From: Chamaecrista fasciculata
Lineage: Eukaryota; Streptophyta; Magnoliopsida; Fabales; Fabaceae
Direction: 5' to 3'
DNA: 64,000 nt
Assembly (NCBI GenBank): GCA_003254925.1
Contig: QANZ01009912.1
Location: 1 to 64,000, forward strand
Below the pieces are notes generated by a model. The model searched no databases. It had not been told where the DNA came from and worked only from the letters and a program-made list of their open reading frames with translations. The number at the start of each line of letters is the position of its first letter. Position 1 is the first letter of the stretch. This document shows, in pieces, positions 35,681-48,389 of this stretch. The position numbers were made by a program, and so were the translations under genes.

Positions 35681-36300
35681 CAGTGATGTAAAAACCGGAC
35701 CGGACCGGCCGGTCGGACCGGGAGCCGGAAGGCAAGGCGGTCTGGTTCAACCATTTGAACCGTTTTGATGTTTGGACCGGATTAGACCGGATTGGACCGG
35801 TCAAGAACCGGAAAAACCGGGTCCAACCGTTGGACCGGACCGGCGGTTCCCAAATTTTTTTTTTTTTTTTTTTTTTTTTATACCCAGTCATACTTACATT
35901 TTTTTTTTATTTTGTACTTTTTGAACTTTAAAATTGTGTGTGATGAATTTGAAACTTGAGAGTTGACATGTTGAATTTGATTATTATGAGTTTATGACTT
36001 ATGAGATCTTGTTTAATATGCATTTAGTCCATTTACTTGCTTGAAAAAATATTTAGTCCATGATCTCTAGTTGTGGAGAGAAAAGTTATATTATTTGCAT
36101 AAAGAGATGTATATATTAATAGATTTAATGCATCTCTTAAACCCAAAAAAAAAAATATAGAGGGTTTATATTTAATATATTAAAAATAAATTATTTATTG
36201 CGTCATCCGGTCCAAATATCCGGTCCGACCGGTTGAACCGATCAGACCGTGAACCGAACACTTGTCCGAGTCTTTGTCCGGTTCGGTTATGACAACACTG
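35681..36300. mobile_element. Non-autonomous hAT element, CCGG-rich family (copy 3)
   Basis: The 620-bp element has ends CAGTGATGTAAAAACCGG on the left, and CAGTGTTGTCATAACCG as the reverse complement of the right. A perfect 8-bp TSD CGTTTGAA lies at 35673-35680 and 36301-36308. Subterminal CCGGACCGG repeats are present at both sides. It lies 550 bp downstream of the NLR. Confidence 0.9.
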
Positions 36301-36620
36301 CGTTTGAAATGCATTGAATTTGTGTCTTAGTATATATGTTGAAACATTATATAAAAGAGAAAGATAGAAAATAATAATTAATTATGTGGATATTGGATTG
36401 TGTGGACTTTTTATTTCATTTGCATGAATGGCTTGTTCAATTTGAACAAGTATTGTACAGTAATTCAAAAATGACATACTAATTATTGAATTATTTAAAT
36501 ATTTGGTAAATAGTTTGTTTTCATCTTTTCAACTAAAGATTTTGATTATGAGTATTCCTACATTTATTGTGTTAAATTTATGAGTCTGAAAATTAAATAA
36601 GTGGATTCAAGTATGGACCT

Positions 36621-36892
36621 TGTTGAGAAACATAAGAATTATATTATTTCTTCTTTTATTATTATCTTTTAGGATTAGAATTTTATTTTTGTTATTATCA
36701 TTATATTAAACAAATAGGATTAGGTTTTATTTTTTGTTATTATCTTTTTCAAGTAAGTTTAGGATTCTTAACTTAATTAGGTCTATTTCTCTCCTAACTT
36801 AATTAGGAGTATTGCTCTCTTATTTAACCTACTTTAAGCCTTTCTGTTTAGTGTAAATAATAATAAGAATTTCGCTACCTAATTCTTCAACA
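36621..36892. mobile_element. Solo LTR candidate
   Basis: The 272-bp segment begins TGTTGA and ends TCAACA, with a TTATTTAACC TATA-like motif and AATAATAA downstream of it. Flanking 5-mers GACCT and CACCT match at four of five bases, as expected for an old 5-bp TSD. No internal retrotransposon region is attached. Confidence 0.45.
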
Positions 36893-37804
36893 CACCTTAC
36901 TCATCCCAAACTAATTGATTGTATACAAATTGTTTAAGTATTTAATTTCATACAGAGAAACAAATAAAAAAAAAAATAGCTGATAAACAATATGAGAGTG
37001 TGGAAGAGGCATTATTTCAAAGCAGTAGTTGCATTTACAAAGTAAATGCAGAACAATGGCAACACAATTTGTAAACTAAAAATCCACAATTACATAATGC
37101 AAGAGAAGAATAACAAAGAAAATTATTAAGTATCACAGCATGTTGAAATGTAATAATCTACACCAGCTACGGTTTCACCTAAAGAAAGGAATGCCAAAAC
37201 CTGTTTCTAATAATACAAGATACATTCAATCACATAACTCAGAGGAAACCTTAATGAAAAATGCTGATATTCAAAATCAGACAATACAATATATGTGGAA
37301 AATTTGATTTCTCCAGCCTGTTGGCTTCAAAGAACTATGATATCATATCACAGATGCTACAAGGGGAACTACAGATCAAAAACCTTAGCACGGTACCACA
37401 GAGATGTCGGATGTCGGCTTGGAGAATGACGCCACCCGATCGGCAAGTACTTGCTGAAAACTACAGATGAAGAAATCAAAGTTCATTATGCGTTGCCAAT
37501 AAGTTAAGCTCATCTCATGATCACATGTAGTTTGTTTTTTCTTTTCATATACAAGTTTATTAAATAAATGAAATACAATAAAGTTTTTCTTTCCTAGTGA
37601 TGAGAGTCCGTACTCAGTGGCATTTGTAGATTATCATGAAATTCAAGACTGGAGATGAGCAGAAATGGGCATGGTGGTTACACAAAATAGATCAGTTTTA
37701 GAGTCTTCGATTACTTTTCTGGTTGGGAGGGACTTTTGCATTTTGGCCCGTAATTAAAGACTTACTTTGAAGTTAAACGGCGATGTTTGTAACGGTTTCA
37801 GAAT
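36893..37804 (-). other. 3' untranslated region and flank of the translocator gene
   Basis: This follows the translocator stop codon on the minus strand. It is non-coding, with several AATAAA-like signals, and no second gene is seen. Confidence 0.45.
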
Positions 37805-40800
37805 TCAGATGCTATCTTCTAGGTCATCCATTTCTTCAAGAATAACATACTTTGTAGCAGATTCTGTCGTGAGGGACCCATTCACATCACATTCACCTGT
37901 TTGGCCCTTCTGAAGCTTCAAGTATCTGATGTTGCCAAGAAAAAAATGGAGTAAGAGAGAGACTAACAACAAATATGGAATTGATAGGAAGTGTTACTAG
38001 ACTCAGGCACATCGGTTTAGCTACAGTAAACAAGAGTTCATACTAAAGGCATGTGAAACATTTATAACATCATCTACCACCTCATTCACAACAGCAACAA
38101 TCAATCAAGTTGAAAGAACCTTGGTAATGAGCTTAGAACAAAAAAATCAACAGCAACAAACAATCAACAGCAACAATCATCAACCTATCTTTCTTGGGTA
38201 TTACGAGTAATAAAAGTATATGCATACTCGCAAAAACCTTATTACAACAAAACAACAATCAAAACTGTTTCCTATTAGGTAGGGTCAGCTATATGGATCA
38301 ACTGACACTAACTTGTTCTATCTTTGCACACTTGCAAAAACCTTGTTACATTAAAATTCAGCAAACAGCTTTATAAAGTTTCCCTTAATAATATCCCAAT
38401 ATGTAACAAATGAGCCTCATGTAATGCTCAAGTTGATACAGTTGATAATTGGATTGATTCAAAGGTTTTATATGAACAAACCAAAACAACTTAGAAATGG
38501 CTTGAGTCATGTATAACGCTACTCTTACTGCAGCAGGCTTTCCAGTCAAATTTCAAAATTTGGAAAAGGTCCATACGACCAGAATTAAAAATGGCATGTG
38601 TCAGATGTTCCTTATTGTATAGAATATAGTTTCAGGGCTCTGAATTAAAATGAAAGAAAAGTATCATCAAATATTAAATTAAATATATAGTTCAGAAATG
38701 TCTCTGCTCATGACTTACTTGTACCAATTGAATAAACTAACACCAAAAATGATAGTGAAGAGACCTAGTCCTTTCAACCAAGTAAATTCATCATGAAAAT
38801 ACAAGACAGCCACCTACACATAAACAACATAAAACCAGAGAGTTAATTGCCAGTAAAAGTACAGAAAACAAGAATATATGGGAAGATTTAATAATAAAAA
38901 TTAATATAATGCAGTAATATGTGTAGTCAAATTAATGACCACTTTTCTTCATCTAAACCTGCCATTTAAAAGCCACCTTGATCTCTCAAGGAACGCTATA
39001 AGAATTTAAAAAATAATAATATATCATAATGAAGCACCAAGAACTGAAAGGTTTGAAACATTTGTTTCTCCCTTCAACAGCATCATCAAACTGTCATTAG
39101 GATTAACAGTTTGTGCAGCTCAGAAAACTGAACAAGCGTACCACAAAAGATTACACAATCAACAGTGAACAGTCACAAATTGGATCTAGTCAACTTGAAA
39201 ACTGTTGAAATTTAGGAAGAAACGGAAATAATATGAATAATAATACTCATGAAGCAAAGATAACTACAAGAAAAACTTCTATAGATAATGGTAAGAGAAA
39301 CTGTAAGACTCTTAGTCAATAACAAAGTCCATGACATCTGGATAATTAGGAAACTTAATCTTTTGAGAGTCCCACTTTGATAGGTTTCCCGACAAAAGCC
39401 AGTCCTCTCTACACAAGGACACGGTAAATGAGTAACCCAGTCTTCTAGATAATAAGGCATTAATCTGAATTATTATAGTATTATGTCAACTTAAGCTATT
39501 CATGTTAAACATAACTAAAAACATGTGATCACTCTTGAGATATCCATTGAAGTTTGACAACAAAGATAACTGCAGAAACTCCACAGAAACTATTAGCTGA
39601 AAAATTGTTAGGAGGATGAAGCTTATGTGTGGGGTAAGACGGTAAGTAAGGAATGAGTCAAGCAAAGGGGAAGAAAGGAGGAGAATGCTCACGGACAAGA
39701 AAATACAAAGACAAAGGAAGCAAAGGGAGGAAACTCAAGTCTCAAATATTTAATAAGGATTTGCTTTGGGCTTCGTTTTTTAATAGAAAAAGTCGAAATA
39801 AACACATCAACCACTTTGCAACTACCATTGACCATCTCTGACTGTTGACTTTGGTTGTTGACCAGAGTTGACTTCCATTTCATGTTTTCGCAATTGATGC
39901 CTATTTTCATAAGTTTTGGGACATCTTGACATTGACCAAGTAAAATTTTTAGGTTAAGCTTCCATAAAGAAAATTTTCCTACTAAATATGTTGATTACTT
40001 AAAGAATGGCTATTAACAGTTTTGAGCTGTGAGCTCTCATGGCTTATTATCATTCAAGCTACCGGCAGTATGCAAGCTACGAAGAAAGTGAGGTACGGGA
40101 TTATTGCTCATTTTTTATGATAGATTAGGGTTCTATCTCCAAGAAACATCTTACAATAAGTTAGAACTATTCCAACTTCAAAACCTTGGGAAAAGGTCAT
40201 TAACTAAAAAACTTGACAGTAGGTTTGACAGGCTTGAACATAAATTTGATGCCTATATCGAAGATGTAAATCATCAGTCTGGAGCAATATAAGTTAACTG
40301 TGTATCCAAGTAAACACTAGATTTAATGGGAAAGAAGGTTAATACTGGTAGATTGGATGCATTCAAAAGATAAAACTTCTTTTGTCATCAGTAATTATTG
40401 AAAAATAAAAATTCTTCATTTGTAGAGGCATACGGTAATCTTATTGTGGAATATTCTGATTATATGTTTTTTGAAAAAAAAAATCAAGTCTGTAGGTCAA
40501 AATTTTTAATCTATGATTGCTGGTCTCACTGAAGTAAATTTGCTTTTTGACTGCTATTTGTTGGCCATAGAATCCATTATCTAAGAGTTTTTGGTCAAAA
40601 CTTAGGGCTCAAGTTAAAGAACTTTTTAAACTCTACAACAATGGCCAATCAGCAAGCATTAAAATACGACCAACTCAACAGTATAGAAAGCTAAATACAA
40701 CAAATAGTAGCTAATCAAATTGAACAAAGAAAAGGGGACAAACTTTATTGTAATGAGCATTTGGAAAACTAATCAAAACCACAATATATTTCCTAGTTCT

Positions 40801-43800
40801 AATAATTCTAGGTCCATTTGTTCACTGCAGCAGTCTGTATCCCACAATTTGGTAACCTTCTAAAGTTTTATGCACATAATCGCAACAAGTATAACATGTT
40901 GATCCATATTCATAAATGATTTGACAAAGTTTTAAGCAGGTTGTTGACTTCCTAACACTACCCTCCTCTTTTCTGGGCTTGGGACCGGCTATGCAAGCAT
41001 AACATGTTTTAATTAGTAAGTATCATATCATAGATAAGAACAATGTATATGTTGTTTCCTAATGATGCATATTCTGCAACAAAGTAATTTTGACAAAGTG
41101 ACTAACTTGAAAACTAGAACTATTGGACAGAATGAAATAAAGAGTGGTAGCCACAAAATGGAAATTCATATCTACGAAATGAAAGTAAAAATTAAATAAA
41201 AAAGTTAATACCAAAATGGTGACAGCCTCTTTAACAACCCCAGCTATCGTGACAGTGACTGCACTAGTTACTGAGATAAGAACATATTCTGTTAATACCT
41301 GCAACAAGGAGATCAAAAAGTTTGAAAACTGGTTTAATGGGTGGAAAGAATTAAAAGCTATTGACAGAGTCAAAGAACTAGAAAGTCATACAATAAATAT
41401 AACAAGGTAATGTCCTGGAAAAGGGGACATATATTCGTACCATAAAAAAGGCAAGTGAGCCACCAAGAAGCATCAGCAAACAACTTCGAATAATATGCCA
41501 TTGATTATTAAAATATTTGTTATCTCTGAATTCATCCCAAGGATCCAGCGCAAGAGAGAGAAGAGCAGTTGCCACTGTCATTACTGGAGTTAAATAGCTC
41601 ATCAGAGTAAGTGGATTTTTCAGACCTGAAATTATTTCAGAAAAAAAAAATTCAATATCTGGCTAAAAGTTTACAGAACTGGTAAATTTCTAAATGAACA
41701 ACAACTAATATGGATAAAAGGAAATATTAAGGGAGAAAAGATAATTCAAAGAAGATGAAAATAATAGACACGTCTGCAAATTAGTTTATCAGCCCCTCTA
41801 CAATTTAAGAAATCTACATTTTCAAAAAGGTTTATACTGGTTATTAGTTATCTGAAAATGCAGATATCCTAACAAATGATAAGACATATCTCTGCCATCT
41901 TCAGTTTCCACAATTTTATATCATCATCTAATAAAAAAAATGATTATTCATTATTATTATTTCCAGAGAGGGAAGAAAGATTCTTTCGCAACCAACAAAG
42001 AACATTGGTAGCCCAATTTTAAGACTATTAGATCAGTCTGCCAACCTTGGAATTAGTTTATCCCTTACAGGTTTCAGGAAGGACGGCAAGGTGCTTTAGA
42101 ATCGCTCAGCTTTGTTTTTGTTTTTATGAGTACAAAGTAATTAAGAAGAGCATGATTACAGAACTCTAATTTTGTAAAATCTTGCTTATTACTTGAGTTG
42201 CTTGTCCTCTCGATTTCATGATTGCAGAATTTTTACCCAAAGATTTCTCCCTCCACTCCTTTTGTAGCAACAAATGCCTTTTCTCCCTCGTCAGTCAAAG
42301 ACAAATGGTCTTTAGCGGTGTTCCTATGTTCACTATTTAAACAAGGGTCTGATTCTCACTTTTGAGCTAATGTATTTTCTCTTGTATCTTATTTTATGTT
42401 TGCTTATAGTTGCCCTATGAAAATTCCTGATCCTCTTGTTTTGTACTCATTATCTCTATGAATTCTTTTATCAGAAAAAGGAATACTTGAGTACTCAGGA
42501 ATTTATATAAAAAATGTTATTGAAGGAGTAAAACAAGAAAAAAATTAGTTCTAATTACGTGAGATTTCTCATCCAGTATATCATAAAAACTACAAAAAGT
42601 ACTTCCCATAAAATGATTATCTTGGAGCTACCTAGGGCACTTACCATAGGCTTCTTTCTTTTGTGGTGGGTTTGGTGTCAACATGCATGAAGGGAAAGAA
42701 AAACCAGGTCAACCCAGCAAAATGGAATAAGCATTTAGTTATTAACAAGAAGATATAATCATAAAGAAATCAAAATGGAAATGCATACCTGCAGAAGGAT
42801 CTGAGTCATGCACCAGCGAAACCCAGACATAACAGCAGCAAGCATAACAAGTATAAATCCCCAAAATTCGAATTCTGTCTCTTTCGCAACTGCATTAAAC
42901 AGGAGTTGTATTCCATAGGGAAGGTACAAAATTATTGATGTGAATAAATTCCGAAGGCTTGAAAAAAGTAATTATCAAGTTTCAATTGAATCAAAGAATC
43001 AATAGGGATATAGCATTATTCAAGTGTATAAAATAAAATGACTTTTAACATGGGAAAATAAAAAACAAGATGCATAACCAATGTGGATTACAAATATTCC
43101 ACTGACCCAAACTTGATCACTCTTCCCAAGTATTCACAGCTTTAAATCAATATTTATAACCAATTTCAGAATGGCCAGGACTACTCTGAACTGGGAACAA
43201 TATCTTTAGACAAGGTATAAAGGGTTTAATACTTTAATAAATATAAAAAGGAAAAAACTCAGAATTGGTAGTATATTTGATTTGACAGAAATGCTCTCAA
43301 TTCCAGCCTCTGTTCAGATTTCACTCCCTTTTGGAATCATTACAATCTTTCACACAAAATGTTTCAGAAATAATATATTTAATATAGCACAGTAGGATGA
43401 AGATAGTTGGTATTAGGACACCCAATATTCTTCCCAAATCCCAAGAAAGTAAGAAGATCTCACTCTCTTTTCTTAATTACTGAGGTTGTATGCTGCCAGA
43501 AATGTTGTGATTCAGATTTAATTAAGCAAATTTGTGCATATCAAACTATTAAATTAAAGGCATTGAAGTCACAGGTGGCATTATACCTGTTAGTAATATT
43601 CCAATGGATATAACTAAGATGATGCCCGATAGTTTAAAGCTTGGTGTCTCCAACCTTCCAACAAAAATTTGCAATTAAATGGCAGAATACATGTAATAGT
43701 TTGAAAATATATACATCTTCATCCAAAACGTGTACAACAGAACATGAGATGATTCGAGAATTGAGAAATAAGCATGAAAAGCATCAAACACTGCAGTAAC

Positions 43801-46800
43801 AAAAGAACAATTTCTTGATAGAAGACAAAAATAATATGTGGCATTCCTACACATATCAAAAAAGAAGGACGTCATTCTAAGTTTTGTGGCAGCAGCATGA
43901 AGCATTTCTTTGTTCAATTCTAGTAATATGAGTTGGGCTAAGAGAGCATTGTCTCATAAAACAGTAGCAAGAGAATGTAACTTATGATATCAAATATTAC
44001 TTACTAAAAGTTCTCTGGATTCTGTGAAATCCCAAGGCAGAAACCATTTCGCCATTCAAACTATGAATCAGTCCGGATTTGATTACTTAAACTACAAAGC
44101 ATCACCCCCATCAAGGGTACATCATTCTAGTTTTGTTAGATAAAGAAAATTAAAGACGTTAGAATTTAAACCCCTAATTTGAGGAACTACTGTTCTTGGA
44201 ACTTTATAGCTACGAATTTAATGCTTAAATTGATCAATTAATTTCCAAAAACACTGAACAATGCATAAATTTGCTTTGGAACTGAGAATTCACGAGAACT
44301 TTTGGATAATTTCAACATGATAAGGAAGAAAGAGCTCTTCCTGCAAGCTCAAGTAAGGGATTTACAATTTTTGCTCCTGAGATTACTAGCTGTTCACTTA
44401 TCACCATTTCTTAAAAGCCTAGACTCTAAAACCAACTCATTTTACCTGATCTTCAATCTAGCCTACTAACTCCTGTCAAATGAAATAATCCTACCTGCTT
44501 AGAGAGTCAAAAACCTCTTTGTGTACATAATTAAAAGCACAGACACAACATTGTACCCTAGGAATTGCAATAGTTCATATTTTAAAAAATTATATTTTTC
44601 ACAATTTATCTCAGCAACATCTTACATCTTTAGAGTATTCAACATATATCTCCAGCATTCACAAGCTTTACAGACTAGAGAAATGTAGAGATAAAGGACT
44701 AGAAGTTCACCTGAAAGCAAAAGCAAACAGAACGAGGAAAATAGGAGCAGCAGATTTACACTGCAAGAAGAAAGAATACATAGAGATGAAGGAAAGTTAA
44801 CTCCACAGAAAACAAAAGATGGAGCCTTAAGTAACGTTACAAAATAAAAAATAAAAAAGGATATTATTTGATATTTCTCATGATAAATATTAAAAAGAAA
44901 GAAATATCACCAACCATTGTAGCGAATGTGACAGAGATGAAAACAAGAGATGCATTGCTCAGGTTAACATCCAATGCTGTTCCAAGAGCAGTTGGTACAA
45001 CTGTTAAAGGCAAATTCCATCTGTGTCATTAGTTGATAGAAAAGTTAATATAATAAGCTTTGATAAATTTGCAATTGAAGAGCTAACTAGAGGATAGAAG
45101 AATAAAATAGAAAAAAAAAAAAAAANAAAAAAAAAAAAAAAAAAAAAGTGGTCTTTAACCATCCCAGCCCCAGGTATCCTTGGATCATTGCATATCACTA
45201 GGAAATGTGTGCATTAAACGAAAAGAGGATGACAGTGATTGAATCAAATTTTCAAAGCATCAAACAATACAAATATCCATATACATGAAGCAAATTGACT
45301 GGTGTTTTAAGATATTTTATAATTGTGGGAAATTTCTACATATTTTCCGTTCAACAATGTTATCAATTACTGTAATATTAAGAAAGATATCCAGAAATAA
45401 GTTGCTGTTGATGGTTGGCAATGTGATAAATGAGACTTTAATGGATTTTTATTCTAAAATAGATGGTCTCAACAGATTAAGATTAAACAGAATGGCACAG
45501 AATGATTTAAACTTCTTGGAAAAAGTGCAAGAATCACATCAATGAATTGTTTTTCCCATACAATAACTTCAGTAGACATTATTGAACTTCAGACTACAGA
45601 CACAGAGATCAATTATCAAGGATTCAAGTGTAGTTCCAGAACCAGAAGTAGCTAAGAAAACAATTAAAAATTCATGTGACAAATTCTATTACTTCTATGG
45701 AAGTGGTTTACCAAAAAATTGAGAATACGTAGTGCATATTTGTCTTCCATTACCATGAACCACAGAAGGAAGTAAACTTCCTAGATTATTTGAACAGCTA
45801 GAGTTGGTATCTCCATTCCAGCACAAGTATCACACTCACCAATTCAAAATCTAGAAGCCTTCAATTCCAAGTGGCATGTTTGTCCCAATATCAAGACATA
45901 ACAATATTCAGTGTTTTGGATCAGGATATGGTTTGACTTGAGAAGGAAGTAAAGACAAAGAGAAAATAAAATAAAATGATTTACAATTCACAAGAACTAT
46001 CACCATATCGTACGAAAAATCATATGAAAATATAAAGCAACTCTTAAACTTATCAGTCAAAAACTCTAAATTAGTAGGTAAGATGTATAAAGAAGTTCGA
46101 CATTCTAAAATTCAATCAGCATAACAAAGTGAACAAAAAGAGAAGACAGATAAGAGAATGCAAGAGTTAAAATGTTTACCTCTCCATAGGTAATCCCTCC
46201 AAGACATGGTAACGCTAGTTTGGAATCTATGAGACCAAAACCAAGTAATGAAATTTGATAACACAGCTTGCATTGCAAAGTGAACAGTATTCATCAAGAA
46301 AGGAGCTGGAAACTTTCCCAAATCATCACCTAACAGACTTTTATTGTACCTATTTACAAGTTCAGCATATTAGAAAGGAAAAATTACTGACATGACGTGT
46401 ATCATCAAACAAAGCATCTTTGTATGAAATAATCATTTGTTTAGAGAAGGAACTTACAAGGTCAAAAACAGGCTGAAAGTGTACCATACTAGTATGAAAA
46501 ACAATGTCTTCAAAATATCTGCAACAGAAATAGGACTTTTGGAGCTTTTCCCCAATGATCCATGACTAGCCTCAGAAATGGAGGAGTCAACACCAATTTT
46601 TCCCCTTGCAGCTCCATTTTCAATATCAAAAGGAACATACTTTTCAGATATATTACCCCTCAGATGAACAGAATCATCACCCATGGTACCAACACCATTC
46701 ATATGTGTAGACCTGTGTTGAAACTTTAGGTGGTGATGCTCCTTTTCAAGGAAAGGCAATTCAAAATCAGAATCTTCTTCTACACTTGCATCTGCATTAT

Positions 46801-46951
46801 TTAATTGATGATCCAAATGGACCCTTCCATCTTCATCACACCAGCGGGAAAACGAAGGCTCTCTTCGTAAACCAGAACCTTGAATTTTACTGTCAACGTT
46901 GTTGATATCTGTACAGTCAACCTTTTCTGAATCCAAGTCACTCTGTACCAT
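37805..46951 (-). CDS. Sugar-phosphate/nucleotide-sugar translocator, TPT family (At1g06470-like)
   Basis: A polytopic membrane transporter of the triose-phosphate/nucleotide-sugar translocator family; the substrate is not shown by sequence. Exons on the minus strand: 46951-46458, 46349-46180, 45001-44915, 44760-44711, 43654-43587, 42889-42789, 42667-42655 (a 13-nt microexon, position approximate), 41625-41441, 41298-41212, 38813-38719 and 37925-37805. All have GT-AG borders and compatible phases, giving about 489 residues. About 140 hydrophilic residues precede the first membrane segment (ILKTLFFILVWYTFSLFLTL). Family motifs are LYNKSLLGDDLGKFPAP, SNASLVFISVTFATM, CKSAAPIFLVLFAF and GGSLAFFM. 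The tail ends ...MDDLEDSI. Exon 3 has one A too many in a homopolymer (44940-44944), which breaks the frame there. An assembly error seems likeliest because all other exons are intact. Confidence 0.9.
45108..45147. repeat. Poly-A tract with an N in a translocator intron
   Basis: About 40 A's with an N at 45126, inside the intron between exons 2 and 3. It shows that homopolymers were hard to sequence here. That bears on the frameshift in the neighbouring exon. Confidence 0.8.
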
Positions 46952-47740
46952 TTCCTTCTGTATAGCAAGTTATAGCCATTTATATTCTCTAAGACAAATC
47001 AAGGCAACCAATGGCCGATAGATATCCCCGCTTTCCACCAAATCAGACAACATAAGTTCACTTGTGTGCACAACATAGATCAAACTTCTCGACAACAGAC
47101 TATAATACACTAATGGTGAGTAGCTAGACGTTAATGGTCTTCACTCCCAAAGAAGCCAAACAAGAAACCAAGATATATAGTCTTCTTTTCTTTCTTTTTA
47201 ACCAAAAGAAATAGCTTCTCGCCTTTTCCTGAGCTCTTTGACAGCCTATCTGCTACAATTAACTCAGATCAAACTGAATAACCCAACAACTTCACCTGCA
47301 AATTGAAAATGTTCATATATGAATAGCCAAATCAGCTCAACTTACACTCAAGAGTATCCCTCTCACACAATAACCACAGAGGAGAGTTTATCTTCAAACT
47401 CAGATATTTGCAATTCAAACACACAACAAAATCAAATGCAACATTGGAGAGCAAAAGTGTCATCTGTTCATAAACCCCAATTAAAAAAAAAAAGCAAACA
47501 GAGAATACCCAAGCGTGAAATTTGAATCTATTGAACTATTGCCAACAAAATAAGATACCCACATCATGAATCTCATGTAGCAAGGAAAGCAGAAAGCAGA
47601 GAACTGAAAAACTAACCTGAGGATGATCGAAAAACAGAGAAAGAGAGAAGGAAGCAAATGAAGATAGAGATCTAATGAGAATGCCTTTGGATCGAAGTTT
47701 TTACATTAAAAAAATGGTTTTTGTGAAATTGGTTTCGATG
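46952..47740 (-). promoter_or_regulatory. 5' untranslated region and promoter of the translocator gene
   Basis: A likely 5' UTR intron is suggested by a donor CTCAG|GTTAGT near 47618 and an acceptor CTATACAG just before the start codon near 46962. Another possible acceptor (TTTGCAG|GTGAAG) lies near 47297. The transcription start is probably near 47640-47740. This is inferred from sequence only. Confidence 0.4.
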
Positions 47741-47870
47741 TTGTTGTCTGCTGCTGATGATGCTTCTCTTCGTCCCTACTGTACCTTCCTCGATCAGATA
47801 TTTTTTTTTTTCCACGTTAAAATTGTTTTTTCAAGAAATTTCATTGTTTCAGTCAATTTATAACTTATGG

Positions 47871-48387
47871 GGTCAAAATATAAATTGGTCCCAAATGTAT
47901 GGGGTATATTTCATATTGGTCCTAAATGTTTTGTTTGTTTCAGACTAGTCCTACTACATGTTTATGTAATTTCTCAAATTGGTCCCAACTAATGAATATG
48001 TAGTCATATCTCTCTCGTTTCAAGTCCAAATATGACAATTTTTTATGAGTATTTTCTATATCCAACTGGGTCTGTCAACAAACGAGATCAAATTGGGTCC
48101 TACAAGTGTGTCGTTAGTCTCGTAGTCAAATAATCGAAGTTGGTTAAATCTCTTTCATTTTAAGTCTGACTGTGACGAACTCGAAACTACGTGTTAACTT
48201 TTAAAGAGTTTTTTCTTTGTTCAATTGAAATTATTAGCAAATAAGGTCAAATCACATCATGGAAGTAGGTTTAGGACCAATTTTCGAAATTATGAAAAAT
48301 ATGTATGACTAATTTGAAATAAATAAAACATTTAGGACCAATTTAAAATTTACCCCATATATTTGGGACCAATTTGAGGTTTTGACC
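47871..48387. repeat. Foldback MITE-like element of the 'AAATTGGTCCCAAAT' type
   Basis: The arms are GGTCAAAATATAAATTGGTC on the left and its close complement at the right, about 80 bp each. A matching TSD was not found, so the exact ends may be off or the element is old. Confidence 0.55.
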
Positions 48388-48389
48388 TT

